Assembly (NCBI RefSeq): GCF_026151205.1
Contig: NC_087074.1
Coordinates: 10,575,226-10,635,225, forward strand
Direction: 5' to 3'
Length of the DNA: 60,000 nt
Origin: Bolinopsis microptera
Taxonomy: Eukaryota; Ctenophora; Tentaculata; Lobata; Bolinopsidae
The notes under the pieces were generated by a model that worked only from the letters and a program-made list of their open reading frames with translations, was not told the origin of the DNA and made no database searches. Shown here piece after piece: positions 1 to 11,009 of this stretch. Positions within the stretch are counted from its first letter, which is position 1. Each line of letters starts with the position of its first letter. The position numbers and the translations under genes were made by a program.

Positions 1-3000
1 CAAGAAGAAACTCAGGAATATCATGAAGATGAGTACTATGATAGTGATTGGGACGAACCCCAAGATGATGAGGATAAAACTGTCTACTACCAAAACCAAG
101 GATACAACAGATATCGTCCCCGTGGATTTCCTACCGGGCAGAGAGGAAATAGCTTTAGATCTCGTGGAGGTTATAGAGGAAGATCCCATGAACAAATTAA
201 GCATTTGAATGAACAATTTGAATCAAGAAGAGGAAGATCTGACTCAAGATTTAATCCAAGAAATCAACAACAAAGCAGTAAAAGTCAAACAAACAATACA
301 TCACAAAGCCAGAACGAAAGCGTCCGTAGACTGAATAAGTATGGATCAGTTTGTGCGATATGCAAATCAATATATCATTGGGCTTCAGAATGTCCAGACA
401 AGAACAAACAGCCAGCTCCTATTCTGAAACTGGATCATGAGTTGGTAATAGATGATGAACATCTGATTTACAATGCATTTTCAGACACGAAAAACTTGGG
501 TATAATAGACTCCGGCGCCGCAAAGACAGTGTGCGGTAAGAAATGGTACGAAGTATATGAAAACAGCCTAAAAGACAAAGAAAAAGAACTTATTGAAGAG
601 GAAGATAGTAAGTGTACATTTAGATTTGGTGATGGGGCTGTAGTGAAATCTGATATTGCCAAACTGTTTCCTACCAAGATATGTGGAAAAGAAGTATATA
701 TCAGGGCAAATATTGTAGAAAATGATGTGCCTTTATTGATTTCCAAAGTGACACTAAAAAATGCTAAAGCAAGTTTGAATTTTGATTCTGATCAACTTGT
801 GATGGATGGTAATGCTCAAGATCTGATAACTCTACCATCAAATCACTATGCTATTGCAATAGGAAGGAATGAGAATGCACTGGAAAAAGTGAATGAAATG
901 AAGGATAGTGATGTTTGCATTCTCAACGAAGTATTTTATCAGATGGAGGACCCAAAAAAGATGGCTCTAAAAGTACACAGGTACTTTGCTCATGCTTCAC
1001 CAGAAAAGCTTAAGAAATTTGTGAGTCAATCAAAGCATCCAAAGAAAGAAGAGATAATGAAAGAAATAGGTAATCTGGATTGTAATCTCTGTAAAAAGTA
1101 CCAGAAAGAGGCTCCAAGACCAAAGACATGTTTGCCTATGGCAGATAGATTCAACCAGACTGTGGCTCTTGATTTGAAATTCTTGGAAAATGGAGAAATA
1201 TTACTGCATGTGATAGACCTATTGACAAGATTCTCTGCTGCTATGCTTGTCAGAAATAAAACCAAGGAGGAAATAGTGGAAAAGTTCTTCAGGATATGGA
1301 TCACTATATTTGGTCCACCAGAAAAGACGCTTTGTGATAACGGGAAAGAATTTTGTAATGATGATTTTGTGTCTATGTGTCAAAATCTTAATATAGACAT
1401 GAAGACTACAGCTGCTTTCGCCCCATGGTCAAATGGTGTGGTTGAGCGACACAATGGTTTGCTGGCAGAAATGATTGAGAAAATCAAGAAAGACACAGGA
1501 TGTAGCTCTGAAATAGCTATCTGTTGGGCAACGAACGCTAAAAATAGCATGGCAAATGTCCATGGATTTTCACCACAACAATTAGTATTGGGATATAATA
1601 CGTACTGTCCAGGTCTGGATGACAAACATATATCGGTCAGTCAGATTGAAAACGTGACATCAAGCAAAATTGTGGCAGATAACCTGAATGCGATGTACGA
1701 AGCAAGATCAGCTTTCTTAACAGCTCAAAATTCAGAGAGACTCAAGAGGGCATTGAAAGGAAGAGTATACAAAGCCTATGAGACAAAATATTTCATTGGA
1801 GATTCTGTATATTATAAAACAGGAGATAAGCACTGGAAAGGACCAGGGACAGTAATTGGTCAATATAAAAAGCTTGTTTTGGTGAAAACAGGGGGTTTAT
1901 TTGTGAGAGTTTACCCTAACAGACTCATCCTGAAAACAGATGCAGACAAGATGCTAAATGATGATGAGCGAAAGAGCATTGATCATTGTGACAGACAGCA
2001 AGAAGAAATTGAAAATGAGGAGCAAATTGTTCAAGATAGATATAAGAAGCAAGACACAATCAACTCAGCAAATGACAGTGATAGTTCATCTGATGAAGAA
2101 GAGGAAGATGATAAACAGGATGAGACACAGTTGAATCAGAACCAACAAAGTATCCCTGAACAGATAATTGAAGAAATGATTCCTCAACAATCTACTGAGA
2201 TAGAACAAACTATTCAAGAAATATCATCTTCACAACAGTCTTCCAGGCAAAATACATCTCAAGAATCTGAAGAATGGAAAATGGTTACCAAAGATGATAA
2301 AAAAGACAGATTTGTGTTGAAAAGTGGTGATGAAATCAGATACAAAGAAAAACAAGACGATCCGTGGAAAGAGGGTACTGTTCTTGGAAAAGCAGGAACT
2401 GTTAATGGAGTTAACAAAAACAGATACAATATCCAATCTGAAAGTGGAAAAGATCTCTCTATTCATGCTGATCGAATGCTGGATTTACAAAAGAAAACAA
2501 CAACAAATATTCTATGCATTCAAGAAGATTCAGAAGTATTTTTCACAAAATACCCAGATGCTGAAATCGTCAAGAAGATCGAGTGTGCAAAGAAAACTGA
2601 ATTGGAAAACTTTAAGCATTTTGATGTTTATGAAGAAATTCCTAAAGACAACATTGATCAAGGAACATCAATTATCAGCAGCAGATGGATTATACAGGAG
2701 AAAGATTGTGGAAAAATCAAAGCCAGGATTGTTGCTCGTGGTTATGAGGAAGGAGAAATGTTGTTTGTTGATGCACCAACAGTTGACAAGACTTCTTTAA
2801 GAATCATTCTGACAATAGCAAATATGAAGAAATGGAAATGCTCTTCTTTAGATGTCAAATCTGCTTTCCTTCAAAGTCATCAATTAGATCGCACAGTCTA
2901 TCTCAATCCTCCTAAGGATATCAGAAAGAAAAACATTGTGTGGAGAATAAAGAAGCCAATCTACGGTCTCAAAGATTCAGCAAAGAACTGGTATTGTTCA

Positions 3001-3552
3001 TTGAAAACAGAACTTCTGGCTCTTGGATGTGTTGAATCAATCCTTGATCCAACAGTGTATTGCTATTATTATAATGAGGAGCTGAAAGGTCTATTTATTT
3101 GTCACGTAGATGATTTTCTTTATGGAGGTTGTGGAGATGATAAGTTTAAAAACAATGTTATTGATAACATCATACAAAAATATGACATTAGTTCAAGTCA
3201 TGATATATCTTTCGATTACATTGGCCTGAAGATAGATCAGATGGATTCTGGCATCAAGATTGATCAGAAGAAGTTCATCAACTCAATAGATGTGGAAAAA
3301 GTGTCTGACATGAAAAACAGAAAGATTACTGAACTGTTGAGTGACACAGAGAAGAAAGTATATCAAAAGTTGTTAGGCAAAGTGAACTGGATTGCGCATC
3401 AGTCACGCCCTGACTTATCTTTTGATGCCTTCAACTTTTCTTTATTGGGTCAAAGTCCAACTATTGGTGATTTGAAGAGAATGAACAAGATAATCACAAA
3501 AATCAAAACAGGACTAGAATATATTTGGCTCCCAAATATATCCTGGTACTGA
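1..3552 (+). mobile_element. Ty1/copia LTR retrotransposon gag-pol (5' cut by window, RNase H missing)
   Basis: One frame is open from base 1 to a stop at 3550-3552, so the 5' end of gag and the LTR lie outside the window. Domains in order: an acidic, then Arg/Gly-rich gag tail; a CCHC zinc knuckle (C-x2-C-x4-H-x4-C, around base 350); an aspartic protease with DSGA (about base 510); an integrase zinc-binding H-H-C-C segment (about 975-1095); an integrase core with D, D and E in ALDLKF, CDNGKEF and NGVVERHN (about 1165-1450); a Glu/Gln-rich linker; and a copia-type RT with KARIVARG, SLDVKSAFLQ and the catalytic HVDD (about 2670-3120). This is the copia order, integrase before RT. The frame stops soon after the RT thumb, and neither a recognisable RNase H nor a 3' LTR follows; different repeat DNA begins near 3549. 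It is a long intact frame but a truncated element. Confidence 0.93.
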
Positions 3553-3609
3553 AATTAATTTGGTGAGCACTAATTTACTGTAGTAATAAATCCTTATCAA
3601 CATTTTACA

Positions 3610-4290
3610 ATTGTAGTTTAATAACCTGCCAAGACGTTCGCCGAGTTGGACTCGTCGAAGGTTCGGAACAAATATTTTACGAGTACCACCTGTTAAAAAT
3701 AAAATCAGCATAGCGTGTCTTTTAAGGATCTGTGTCGGGTCCTTTATTATTTCTCATTTATATTAAATTATTAACATTCACAGATGTAGTATCTTAAAAT
3801 ACATTAGGTCCTCGGAGCATTTGTACCATGTCTGCTGACGATACGAATATCTTAGTAGCGGCTGAAACCAAGGACAGGCATATAGAATTGCAAATGAAAT
3901 TTTTGTTGAAGTTGTATATCAAAATAATTAATATGCGCCATAATCTTTTGTGTTTAAATGTTATGAAAAAATCTTGTTACATGTACTTTTAGCCCACGAA
4001 ACGTAAAAATGTAAATAAAAGGGAAAGTAGTGAGAGTCTAGAAATTGATGGTATCCCTATCGAACAAGTCACCGAAATGGAATTTGTAATTGTTAACAGT
4101 TGCGATAAACTGTGTTGGATATATCATATCATGAAACTAATTCAGAAATTAAACAGTATTTAGGTGGTCGTATCTATCGAATAAAAACGGATTTAAAAAA
4201 ATCATTTATGCCTTTTTACATTAACCAGTATGCAACTAATGGAACGGAATTTTTAAAGTATGAGTATATGGCACTCTCCAGTGAAATAAT
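3610..4290 (+). pseudogene. Decayed non-LTR (LINE) reverse transcriptase fragment
   Basis: Translations in shifting + frames give landmarks of a Jockey/CR1-type reverse transcriptase in the right order: FAELDSSK-like finger sequence near 3630, GSVSGPLLFLIYI near 3720-3765 (the usual QGSxLGPLLF), SADDTNIL near 3830-3855 (the FADD active site with F replaced), and IDGIPIEQVTE..F....DKL.W near 4045-4120. Several frameshifts and stops separate them, so it is dead. It lies directly 3' of the copia remnant and just past the last gene A exon I can see, and may have removed or displaced that gene's 3' end. Confidence 0.75.
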
Positions 4291-4422
4291 TTATTTGGCT
4301 ATTATATTATTATTAATTGATTGATGGTAAATGATATAATTATTTTGTTTTTTCGAAAAGGAAAAAAATTGTCATTTCTTACCAACCCAATATTCTACTC
4401 CCCGTTATCAGTTATAACTTAC

Positions 4423-4768
4423 ATTTAATACACGTGGACTCGCAATCCTCAGGATTTGTCCATTTCTCAGTGCTTCCCGGACAGACAAGAGTTTCGTCAC
4501 CACACACACAGTTAATACCCGCCTCAAAACAAGTACAAGTTTTTCCATCTTCTCCAGGCCACTGCTCTCCTCCAGAGTAGACTGTTCCATCTTCAGCAGT
4601 ACAGTTTATAGATTTACAGTAGGAACAGCACTCATCATCATTCCTAGCCTCTAGCTGGTCTTCCTTACAATTAAGAGTTGGGCACACTTTTTCTTGACAC
4701 GTCATCTCCCCTGCATCTTGACAGGTACAGGTTTGGCACTCTGCTTTCTTTTCTATAGTTTCTCCGTT
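4423..4768 (-). CDS. Gene A exon: VWC-like cysteine-rich domains
   Basis: 346 bp, phase 0 in, phase 1 out (donor GTAAGT). It begins [20 protein letters not shown], followed by CCSYCKS and a second cysteine-rich unit with a CTCF and a [12 protein letters not shown] segment. The spacing resembles von Willebrand factor type C / chordin-like repeats. It is the most 3' exon of gene A that I can identify; the phase-1 end means the protein should continue. Confidence 0.75.
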
Positions 4769-7700
4769 CTACATATTGATAGGTTTTATAATAGGAATAA
4801 ATTCTTATTTCTAAAAAGCAATTGGAAAAAGGTTCTCAATATGTGTTATTTTCTCGTGTCACTGAATGTCGTCATAGACCATAGTCACTTACATCGTATA
4901 TATGTCCCTCGTAGAGACACTTGCACCCACTAGCTTCCACACAAAGTCCATCCTGTAGGAACTGGCCTTCTGGACAGAAACACCCTGCAACAGTCCCGGT
5001 CTTCGACGGGTCCCTGTTGAGGCAAGTTGGTACTGGGGTGGCTCCGTCAGGTAGGTACACTGTTGGTTCAGGACAGTCGTACGCTGAGGGAAAGATAAGA
5101 GTCAGTTCAGTTTTTGAAGATATCTAATTCCAGAAATAGGCCCAGTTCCAAGCTCTGTCATAATATTATGTCGGAATAAATAAGTTCAACTTAACATTTA
5201 ACAGCATATTTTCCCTGAATTTTTGAAAAAGATTTTTGAAAAAAAAACCGGTTTTGGAACTTAGAAATTACTTTTCATTGCAAATATATCATCGTCTGGT
5301 TTCCAATAATAACTTACGACAGAATGCTACATTTTCTCTCCAATGGGCGGCATCAAAGCCGTTATTTTGACATTGCGTGGCGTACACGTCAAATTGAGGA
5401 CAAGCACACGCCTGAAGAAAGATCATTACAGGTAAATCTGGAAGTGTTTTAGTATGGATATAGAAGGAACATTGGACAGAATCATGCCACCAACACAACA
5501 TATTGAGACTATTTGATTCTTTAAGTCAAAACAACTGCCGGGTACTTTGCTTGGCTAAAAGTATACAGCTTAAAACGAATTCGATTAATGCATAAATGTG
5601 CTCTAACTTTTTCCAAATGACATTGACACACGTCCATCATACAGTCCTTCATGGGACCACCGTTTCTATCTCCAACCGGTACTGCGTCATTACATTGCTT
5701 GAACGGGTCATCTAGGAGAGATTGGTTTGATAAGTTGTTCTCTGAACCGTTAACGGGGTCAAACAGGTCCAGTTTTTAAGTTCGGGAATATTATCAGAGA
5801 TTAAGACACAATTCACTGTCCTAATACCTTGTCCAGTGAATTTTATGAAAATTATAATTGAGACTGCTTACTCAGGAGAGCAGAACATATAGCCTCAGCT
5901 TCGTTGTGCAGGTTCCCGTTTTCCGTGCAAACATCTAGTTCGGGAGGAGGAGCAGGACAGTTCTCATCAGACTCCTGGTGCATTATTCCCAAGCTGTTTG
6001 CACTTCCTCCCGTCAGATCATCGTTAGGGTCCCCGTTCCAGTTCCCACACATACCCTCCGTTGTGTTTGCACAAGATTCGTGGAGCCACATTTCAGCGTT
6101 GATATAAGAACCACCGTTGGTAGCACGCAGACGCACGGACGGATTTCTGTCCTTGTTGTGCAGCCTTATTTCAAGTTGACCATTGTTGATGATTTCAACC
6201 GTATCTCCGTTGTTATAATGTTTAATGTAGGGAATTTGAACCTGGTAAGTTTACCATTTGCAGGTTAATATTTTATGAGATTTGGGAAAGCCTGTTATTC
6301 ACAATTTTGAATTTTGTACGAAAGTCTTGATTAATAATATTTTGGGACTAGGTGGCAACCCACAAATTTTGATTTAACACTATAGCACTTGACATTTGTA
6401 GAAAATTGTAATAAATATTGAATTACTCACTGCGGTATCATCGACCTTTGACTGCCAACCCCTCTCAATGGAAAACTTGGTTCCCTTGAAAATCAACTTA
6501 ATTTGTTCGGCAGTGATGCACGCCGGTTCATTTTTCGCCAACCGGCGGCGGCGTGCCCAAAATGGCCCGGCGTGGCGGCGTTCGGCGGCGTGGAACATAA
6601 TTTTGTCAAAATTTAGGTTTGAATTTCCAGGCCCACAAAAATTGTGGCGTACGTGCGTGCATGAAATAATGATGTAATAAGTGTGGTTTTTACAATTATA
6701 TTTGGTGGTTTTTACAATTATATTTAAGAAAAATCAAATTCTTAACATTGTCGTTGGACAATTTGGATCTCCTAGAGTTCAAAATCAACCCCGACTGGCT
6801 CCGTACTCTTTCTATTTCCTTTCACGCCACGCCGACTTGAGAGGTATCGGCGTGGCGGCGTGTGAAAATGTGCCGGCGCGGCGGCGTCCGGCGGCGGCGT
6901 GCATCACTGTTGTTCGGTGTATCTTGGTGCTCGATTATGAAGATCAACGTTCTTGAAATTTACCTGAAATAAGAATTTAATTGTGATAAAAAATGTTGCA
7001 GTTTGTAATCTTCACAATTTGTTGCAGTATCTCAATAAATTATAACATGAAATTCGGGTGTGAGCAGATCAAAAGGGTTATTAGGATCGCATAATACTAT
7101 GTTTGAACGTTGTATAAGGAAACCACGAACTAATAAGGTCCTGTTAATTGATTTCTTGATAACATTTGAAGCACATTTACTGACCACAATTGTACCTTAT
7201 AATTACAATTCAATGATAAAGAAGAAGCTAAACAATAAAACTTACAACAAAGTCGCCACAGCTGGCTGCCTGATAAGTACATTTTCCATGAAAATCATAG
7301 TATTTTCCGTCAAACGACCTGTAGTGAGGATCACCAGAGCTGGAACAATAACCTGAAATTAACTAGGTGATCACTAATTTATTGTAGTAATAAATCCTTA
7401 TCAACATAGGTGTCCTTCAAGGATCCGTATCACGAATCACCGATCGCAGCATTCATATATATACACCTTGGCAAGACTTCAAGAAACAGCTGGTATACCG
7501 CACATTATACTGAAATTTAATGAAATGAATTGAAATGAAATAATGTGCTTATATTCCGCCCATATGGTTAGCAGCCAGCACAAGTGCCAGCTACTAACCA
7601 TGTCAGAGCGGCTCTAAAGGGTGAGTGAAAAAGACTAGCATGAAAATGAAAATGAAAATGTCGTAAATAATTTAAATTAGTCTAGGATCTTGTCCTCACA

Positions 7701-10475
7701 ACAAATAATACCACTTCTGATATAATAGCGTCTATTCAAATCGTCCGTTGTCTTCTGTTTCATTTTCAATACCAGCAGATGGTGTTTGGTTTGCTCCACA
7801 GGTGACCGATCCGGAGAAATGAAAACTGTTTTGTGGTGCTGACTCAGTTTCAGTTTCTTCGATTTCAATAATATCTCGTGGACATTGTTGGTATTTGTGA
7901 CCGATATTTTGACAGGTCTGGTCTTGTCGCTGATCTCCTTCCAATCCTGACAGCTTCATAGCGTGGTTTTACTTCGATTTGTTCAAACAGTTCGTCTACT
8001 TTATCGGATAGTTTCTCATCATCTGTCTCCATTAAACCAAACACGACCAAATTCCTACTGCGGTCCTCTTTCGATACAACACTTTGAACTACCTTTTTCA
8101 AGCTCTGTTCTGTCAGTGCAGTTTCCGGCGGGATCTTTGAAACAGCTTTATACTGTATGACCTGATCTCAGCTTGCACACGTTCCTGTACGGCAAATTTT
8201 ACGGTGGTCTGAACAGATTCCAACTGCTTTGATTTGCCCTCAAGAAGTTCACTCTGCAGTTTAATCATCGAATTTTGTGACCGAATAAGATCGAGCTCTT
8301 CAACTCCTCCACATCTTCTTTCATTTTGATAGCTTCTCTGACAAAATGTTTCATATCTCTGTTATACACACTGTACAATAACTTTGACATAACTTTCTTA
8401 GTCGGTTTCCCTGGTTTTTCAAATTGTTCTGCTGAGAACTCTGATTCATCACAGTTTGAGGCTTCTTCAAGTTCTGTAATCTAAGTATGGACGTCCTGAT
8501 GCGCTTCAGTCACATACACAGAGCGAGCTGACAAACGTTCTAATAATTCCATATCGTCCATGATGTACTTAACTTGTATTACAAGGCTACACGGTGAGCG
8601 CAGTGTAATTAAACGATTCTACTGATAAGAGAGCAACTGTTATCAACACACAAGCTAAAAGGTTACAGATTATGTTTTTTGACATTAATCAAACATTAAA
8701 CTATTAAACAGGCCTGCTACTATTTAATAATACAGACTGGTTTCGTTAAAACAAATAAAAACTCATCGAATTACCTGGACAGCTATGGGTGTTGCAACTC
8801 AAATATTCCGAAGATGTTCCCGAACAACTAGCACCTCCGTGAACAGGAGAAGGATTTGTACATGTCCTGCCTCTTGATTTTGTTCCTGTTCCACAAGATT
8901 TTGAGCAAGAAGACCATGAGCTGTATGAACTCCAACCTCCGTTTACTGAATAGAATGTTTGGGTCATTAAATCACAATATCTTTCTAATAACAGTGACTG
9001 TCGTGTTTCAGCAAAACAATTTTGAATGAAATCTACACTTAGGAAAAAACAACCGGTTCGCGTTAATGACACAACCCACTTTAAATTGACACGTTGTGCA
9101 AAATATATAAATATATCGGACAGGTTCAGCGCTTATATTTAAACAAAATGAGGATATGATCAATAAAACATTTAACAGAGCTACTATTTTATTAACAGAC
9201 CCGATCTCGTTAAAACAAATAAAAACTGGTCGAGTTACCTGGGCAATTGTTGGTGTTGCAGTTCTGACTCTCTGAAGATAATCCAGAACAACTGCTTCCT
9301 CCATGAGCCGGAGACGGGTTAGTACAAGTTCTGCTTCTTGTTTGTGTTCCTGTTCCACAAGATTTTGAGCAAGAAGACCATGAGCTGTATGAAGTCCAAC
9401 CTCCGTTCACTGAATAGAATGTTTGGGTCGATAAGTTACAATATCTTTCTAGCAGTGTCTGTCGTGTTTCAGCCAAACAATTTAAATGAAAACTTTACTT
9501 AGGAAAGAAACAAACCGTTTATATGACACAGCCCACTTTGAATGGACTGGTTGTGCAAAAGATATGTAGGACAGGTTCAATATATATTCGCTTATATTTA
9601 CCAAAAATGGGGTATGATCAATAAATTATTAAACAGAGCTACTATTTTATTAACAGACCCGATCTCGTTAAACCAAATAAAACTGATTGAATTACCTGGA
9701 CAGCTTTGAGTGTTGCAACTCTGAGACTCCGAAGATGATCCAGAACAACTAGCACCTCCGTGTGCAGGAGAAGGATTTGTACAAGTTCTGCTTCTTGTTT
9801 GTGTTCCTGATCCGCAAGTCTTTGAACAGGTAGTCCATGAGCCGTATGAACTCCAACCTCCGTTAATTGCTGTTCTGCTGCTTTCTGATCAATTTTTTGG
9901 GTCAATTTCTTTAAATATACATATTTTAAAACTTTTGTTATCGCTTTGGATTATCAACGAAAAAAGGTTGTACATGTTAAAATCTATTGATTACTCATAA
10001 CTCACTACTCACTTGAAGAAATTATCCGATAATGTGTCACTGCATCATCATAAAAGAAAAAGTCCTGTCCATAATTGTTCCACTGATAATCAGATAAGCA
10101 GCTAAATGACCATGACCTGCTAAAACTTCCAACAAGAATCTCATCACAATATAAAAAAAGTTCACTTGAAGTCTTTTGCATTCTCCAAATTCTTTCATTG
10201 GAAGCTGGTACTGGGACGTTCGATATTTGTTCTGTAATACACGGCTTTAGAAATTGAAATGTTGAGCTATAACTGTCAGTATCGAATTGCATGTGGCTAG
10301 GAACATTGCTACCGTGGATATCAAACTGCCTAACTCCTGACACTTTCATCTCTAGGTCATATAAGTCAAAGTCGACATCAAAAGTACTGTGTCTGGAAAC
10401 TGTTGTCCATGCCACTGCGAAGTGAAATCTAAAAACATTAACAAGTAAAACGATTACAATTCCTGTGCACTGCAT
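4423..10475 (-). CDS. Gene A: secreted mosaic protein, FAMeT-like / TSP1x3 / VWD-C8-TIL / VWC-like (interrupted)
   Basis: Reconstructed from ten exons on the minus strand: 10013-10475, 9696-9884, 9239-9409, 8775-8945, 7246-7352, 6431-6963, 5872-6241, 5608-5711, 5318-5411, 4893-5083 plus 4423-4768. Every junction has AG/GT borders and matching phase; for example TSP1-3 ends in phase 1 and the VWD exon starts with the two completing bases. The start is the ATG at 10473-10475, which opens a signal peptide ([19 protein letters not shown]). A 5' UTR exon probably ends at about 10678 (CAG/GTAATG) and splices to the AG just upstream of the ATG. The order VWD, C8, TIL, VWC-like is that of von Willebrand factor, mucins and SCO-spondin, so I infer a secreted disulfide-rich matrix or mucus protein. 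The last exon ends in phase 1, so more exons are expected, but transposon DNA follows. A hAT-type insertion interrupts exon 6, so this copy is probably broken. Confidence 0.75.
4893..5083 (-). CDS. Gene A exon: TIL (trypsin inhibitor-like) cysteine-rich domain
   Basis: 191 bp, phase 1 in and phase 0 out. Cysteines are spaced as in TIL domains, with [20 protein letters not shown] near the end. In VWF-type proteins a TIL domain directly follows C8, as here. Confidence 0.85.
5318..5711 (-). CDS. Gene A exons: C8 domain (5608-5711 and 5318-5411)
   Basis: Two short exons with a phase-0 junction between them (donor GTTAGA, acceptor TTCAG). The first has FKQC and CMMDVCQC; the second has [19 protein letters not shown], then a WRENVAFC end. 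Together they give the eight-cysteine module that follows VWD domains. The second exon ends in phase 1 (GTAAGT). Confidence 0.85.
5872..6241 (-). CDS. Gene A exon: end of VWD and linker to C8
   Basis: 370 bp, phase 0 in and phase 1 out. It starts [15 protein letters not shown] and includes the VWD hallmark [12 protein letters not shown], followed by an acidic linker rich in E and P with cysteines. The acceptor is at 6242 and the donor is GTAAGC. Confidence 0.88.
6431..6963 (-). CDS. Gene A exon: VWD middle part, split by a hAT-type insertion
   Basis: The exon begins after an AG at 6964 with [18 protein letters not shown] and, beyond the insertion at 6511-6909, continues with [17 protein letters not shown] to the donor GTGAGT. 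Without the element and one 8-bp target copy it is 126 bp, exactly 42 codons, phase 0 at both ends, matching its neighbours. With the element in place, translation meets TGA inside the terminal repeat (CAG TGA) straight after the target duplication. Confidence 0.82.
6511..6909. mobile_element. Non-autonomous hAT-type element inside a coding exon
   Basis: 399 bp, bounded by terminal inverted repeats CAGTGATGCACGCCGG and its complement. The 8-bp target duplication TTGTTCGG lies at 6503-6510 and 6910-6917. An 8-bp duplication and a CAGTG start are hallmarks of hAT elements. No transposase is encoded. The ends are very GC-rich (CGGCGGCGG runs) while the middle is AT-rich. A similar copy lies at 13038-13455. 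Confidence 0.88.
7246..7352 (-). CDS. Gene A exon: start of VWD domain
   Basis: 107 bp, phase 1 in and phase 0 out (donor GTAAGT). It encodes the classic beginning of a von Willebrand factor type D domain: [20 protein letters not shown], with the GDPH.. (S/T)FDG signature and the first cysteines. Confidence 0.87.
7352..7440 (+). repeat. Repeat shared with 3549-3770: intron end plus LINE RT stub
   Basis: About 55 bp from 7352 (CTGAAATTAACTAGGTGATC...) closely match 3549-3602, and each is followed by GTxTTxAAGGATCxGTxTC, which here reads GVLQGSVS of a LINE reverse transcriptase. At 7352 the segment includes the splice acceptor of the VWD exon, so a piece of gene A intron with LINE sequence also sits at 3549. 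Confidence 0.6.
7677..8561 (-). pseudogene. LINE ORF1-like remnant
   Basis: Reading minus-strand frames gives, in order, a start [15 protein letters not shown], a coiled-coil-like acidic stretch, [20 protein letters not shown] and [11 protein letters not shown] with a basic tail. This is the pattern of the ORF1-like protein of some invertebrate non-LTR elements (EDRSRN..VFGL...FISPDR). Frameshifts and a stop break it. It lies in the intron between the TSP1-3 and VWD exons of gene A. A shorter copy is at 16970-17280. Confidence 0.6.
8775..8945 (-). CDS. Gene A exon: thrombospondin type 1 repeat 3
   Basis: 171 bp, phase 1 at both ends. The TSP1 module has [24 protein letters not shown] and a CNTHSCPG end. 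The phase-1 donor matches the phase-1 acceptor of the VWD exon at 7246-7352, which supports one gene across the LINE-bearing intron. Confidence 0.9.
9239..9409 (-). CDS. Gene A exon: thrombospondin type 1 repeat 2
   Basis: 171 bp, phase 1 at both ends. The TSP1 module has [24 protein letters not shown], and a CNTNNCPG end. It is closely similar to the TSP1 exon at 29732-29902 of gene B, including the flanking intron sequence. Confidence 0.9.
9696..9884 (-). CDS. Gene A exon: thrombospondin type 1 repeat 1
   Basis: 189 bp, phase 1 at both ends. It encodes a TSP1 module with the W-x2-W core in [20 protein letters not shown], followed by R-x-R-x-C and a C-terminal CNTQSCPG. Six cysteines are in the usual spacing. 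The acceptor is at 9885 and the donor is GTAATT. Confidence 0.88.
10013..10475 (-). CDS. Gene A exon: signal peptide and FAMeT-like domain
   Basis: 463 bp, starting at the ATG and ending in phase 1 at the donor GTGAGT. The first ~22 residues are a hydrophobic signal peptide. The rest has the pattern W...(L/I).(L/V)YC.........S..C......W......F..D...HYRI seen in farnesoic acid O-methyltransferase-like extracellular domains (Methyltransf_FA). Despite that family name the domain is a binding-type module in mosaic proteins, and I see no SAM-binding motif. Related domains occur at 30478-30949, 22982-23437 and 20406-20872. The family assignment is by resemblance only. Confidence 0.6.
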
Positions 10476-11009
10476 TTCACGTCTTGTCGTTTCCTGAAAA
10501 AAGATTAAAGAACACTTTTTTAAATTTTTGTAGCAGAGATGTAAGATACATAAAAAAATTCGCTTATTTTTACTTTTTGCTTGATGCTACATATCCTAAA
10601 AATTTCATACAGTTTTGCTTTCATTTTTCACGCTGTTTTGAGGCCAAGTACATTGTAGTTGTAAAACGCATTACCTGATATGAAGGCACTATTGATGAAA
10701 TGCAGTTGTTATCACGAAAAGCGAAGCAACTATATGAGCATATTTCACAATTTAGACTGTTTCAACATACACATTCTGATTGAATATTGATTATAATCAA
10801 GTGAAAAATACAAAATGATAACCCTGTAGCTGTGTCAATGTCATGTGGGGTTATTCGGATTTAGCTTTCAAAATTGCTGCCGTTCCCTGAGAAAAGGCAG
10901 TAAGTCACATCGATGTCATTTTAAGAAAATGGGACAAACGTGTTCGTTATTTTTTAGGTAATTTTACTCGCACAAACGGGGTTAATTTTTACATACGTAA
11001 TGAATTATT

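Noticed and set aside
6380-6598. Minus frame joining the hAT end to VWD sequence as a new protein start
   Set aside because: It reads the GC-rich element end by chance. There is no support for a start there.
10013-10475. Active SAM-dependent farnesoic acid methyltransferase
   Set aside because: There is no SAM-binding motif, and it has a signal peptide and extracellular partners; the family name reflects history, not likely activity.
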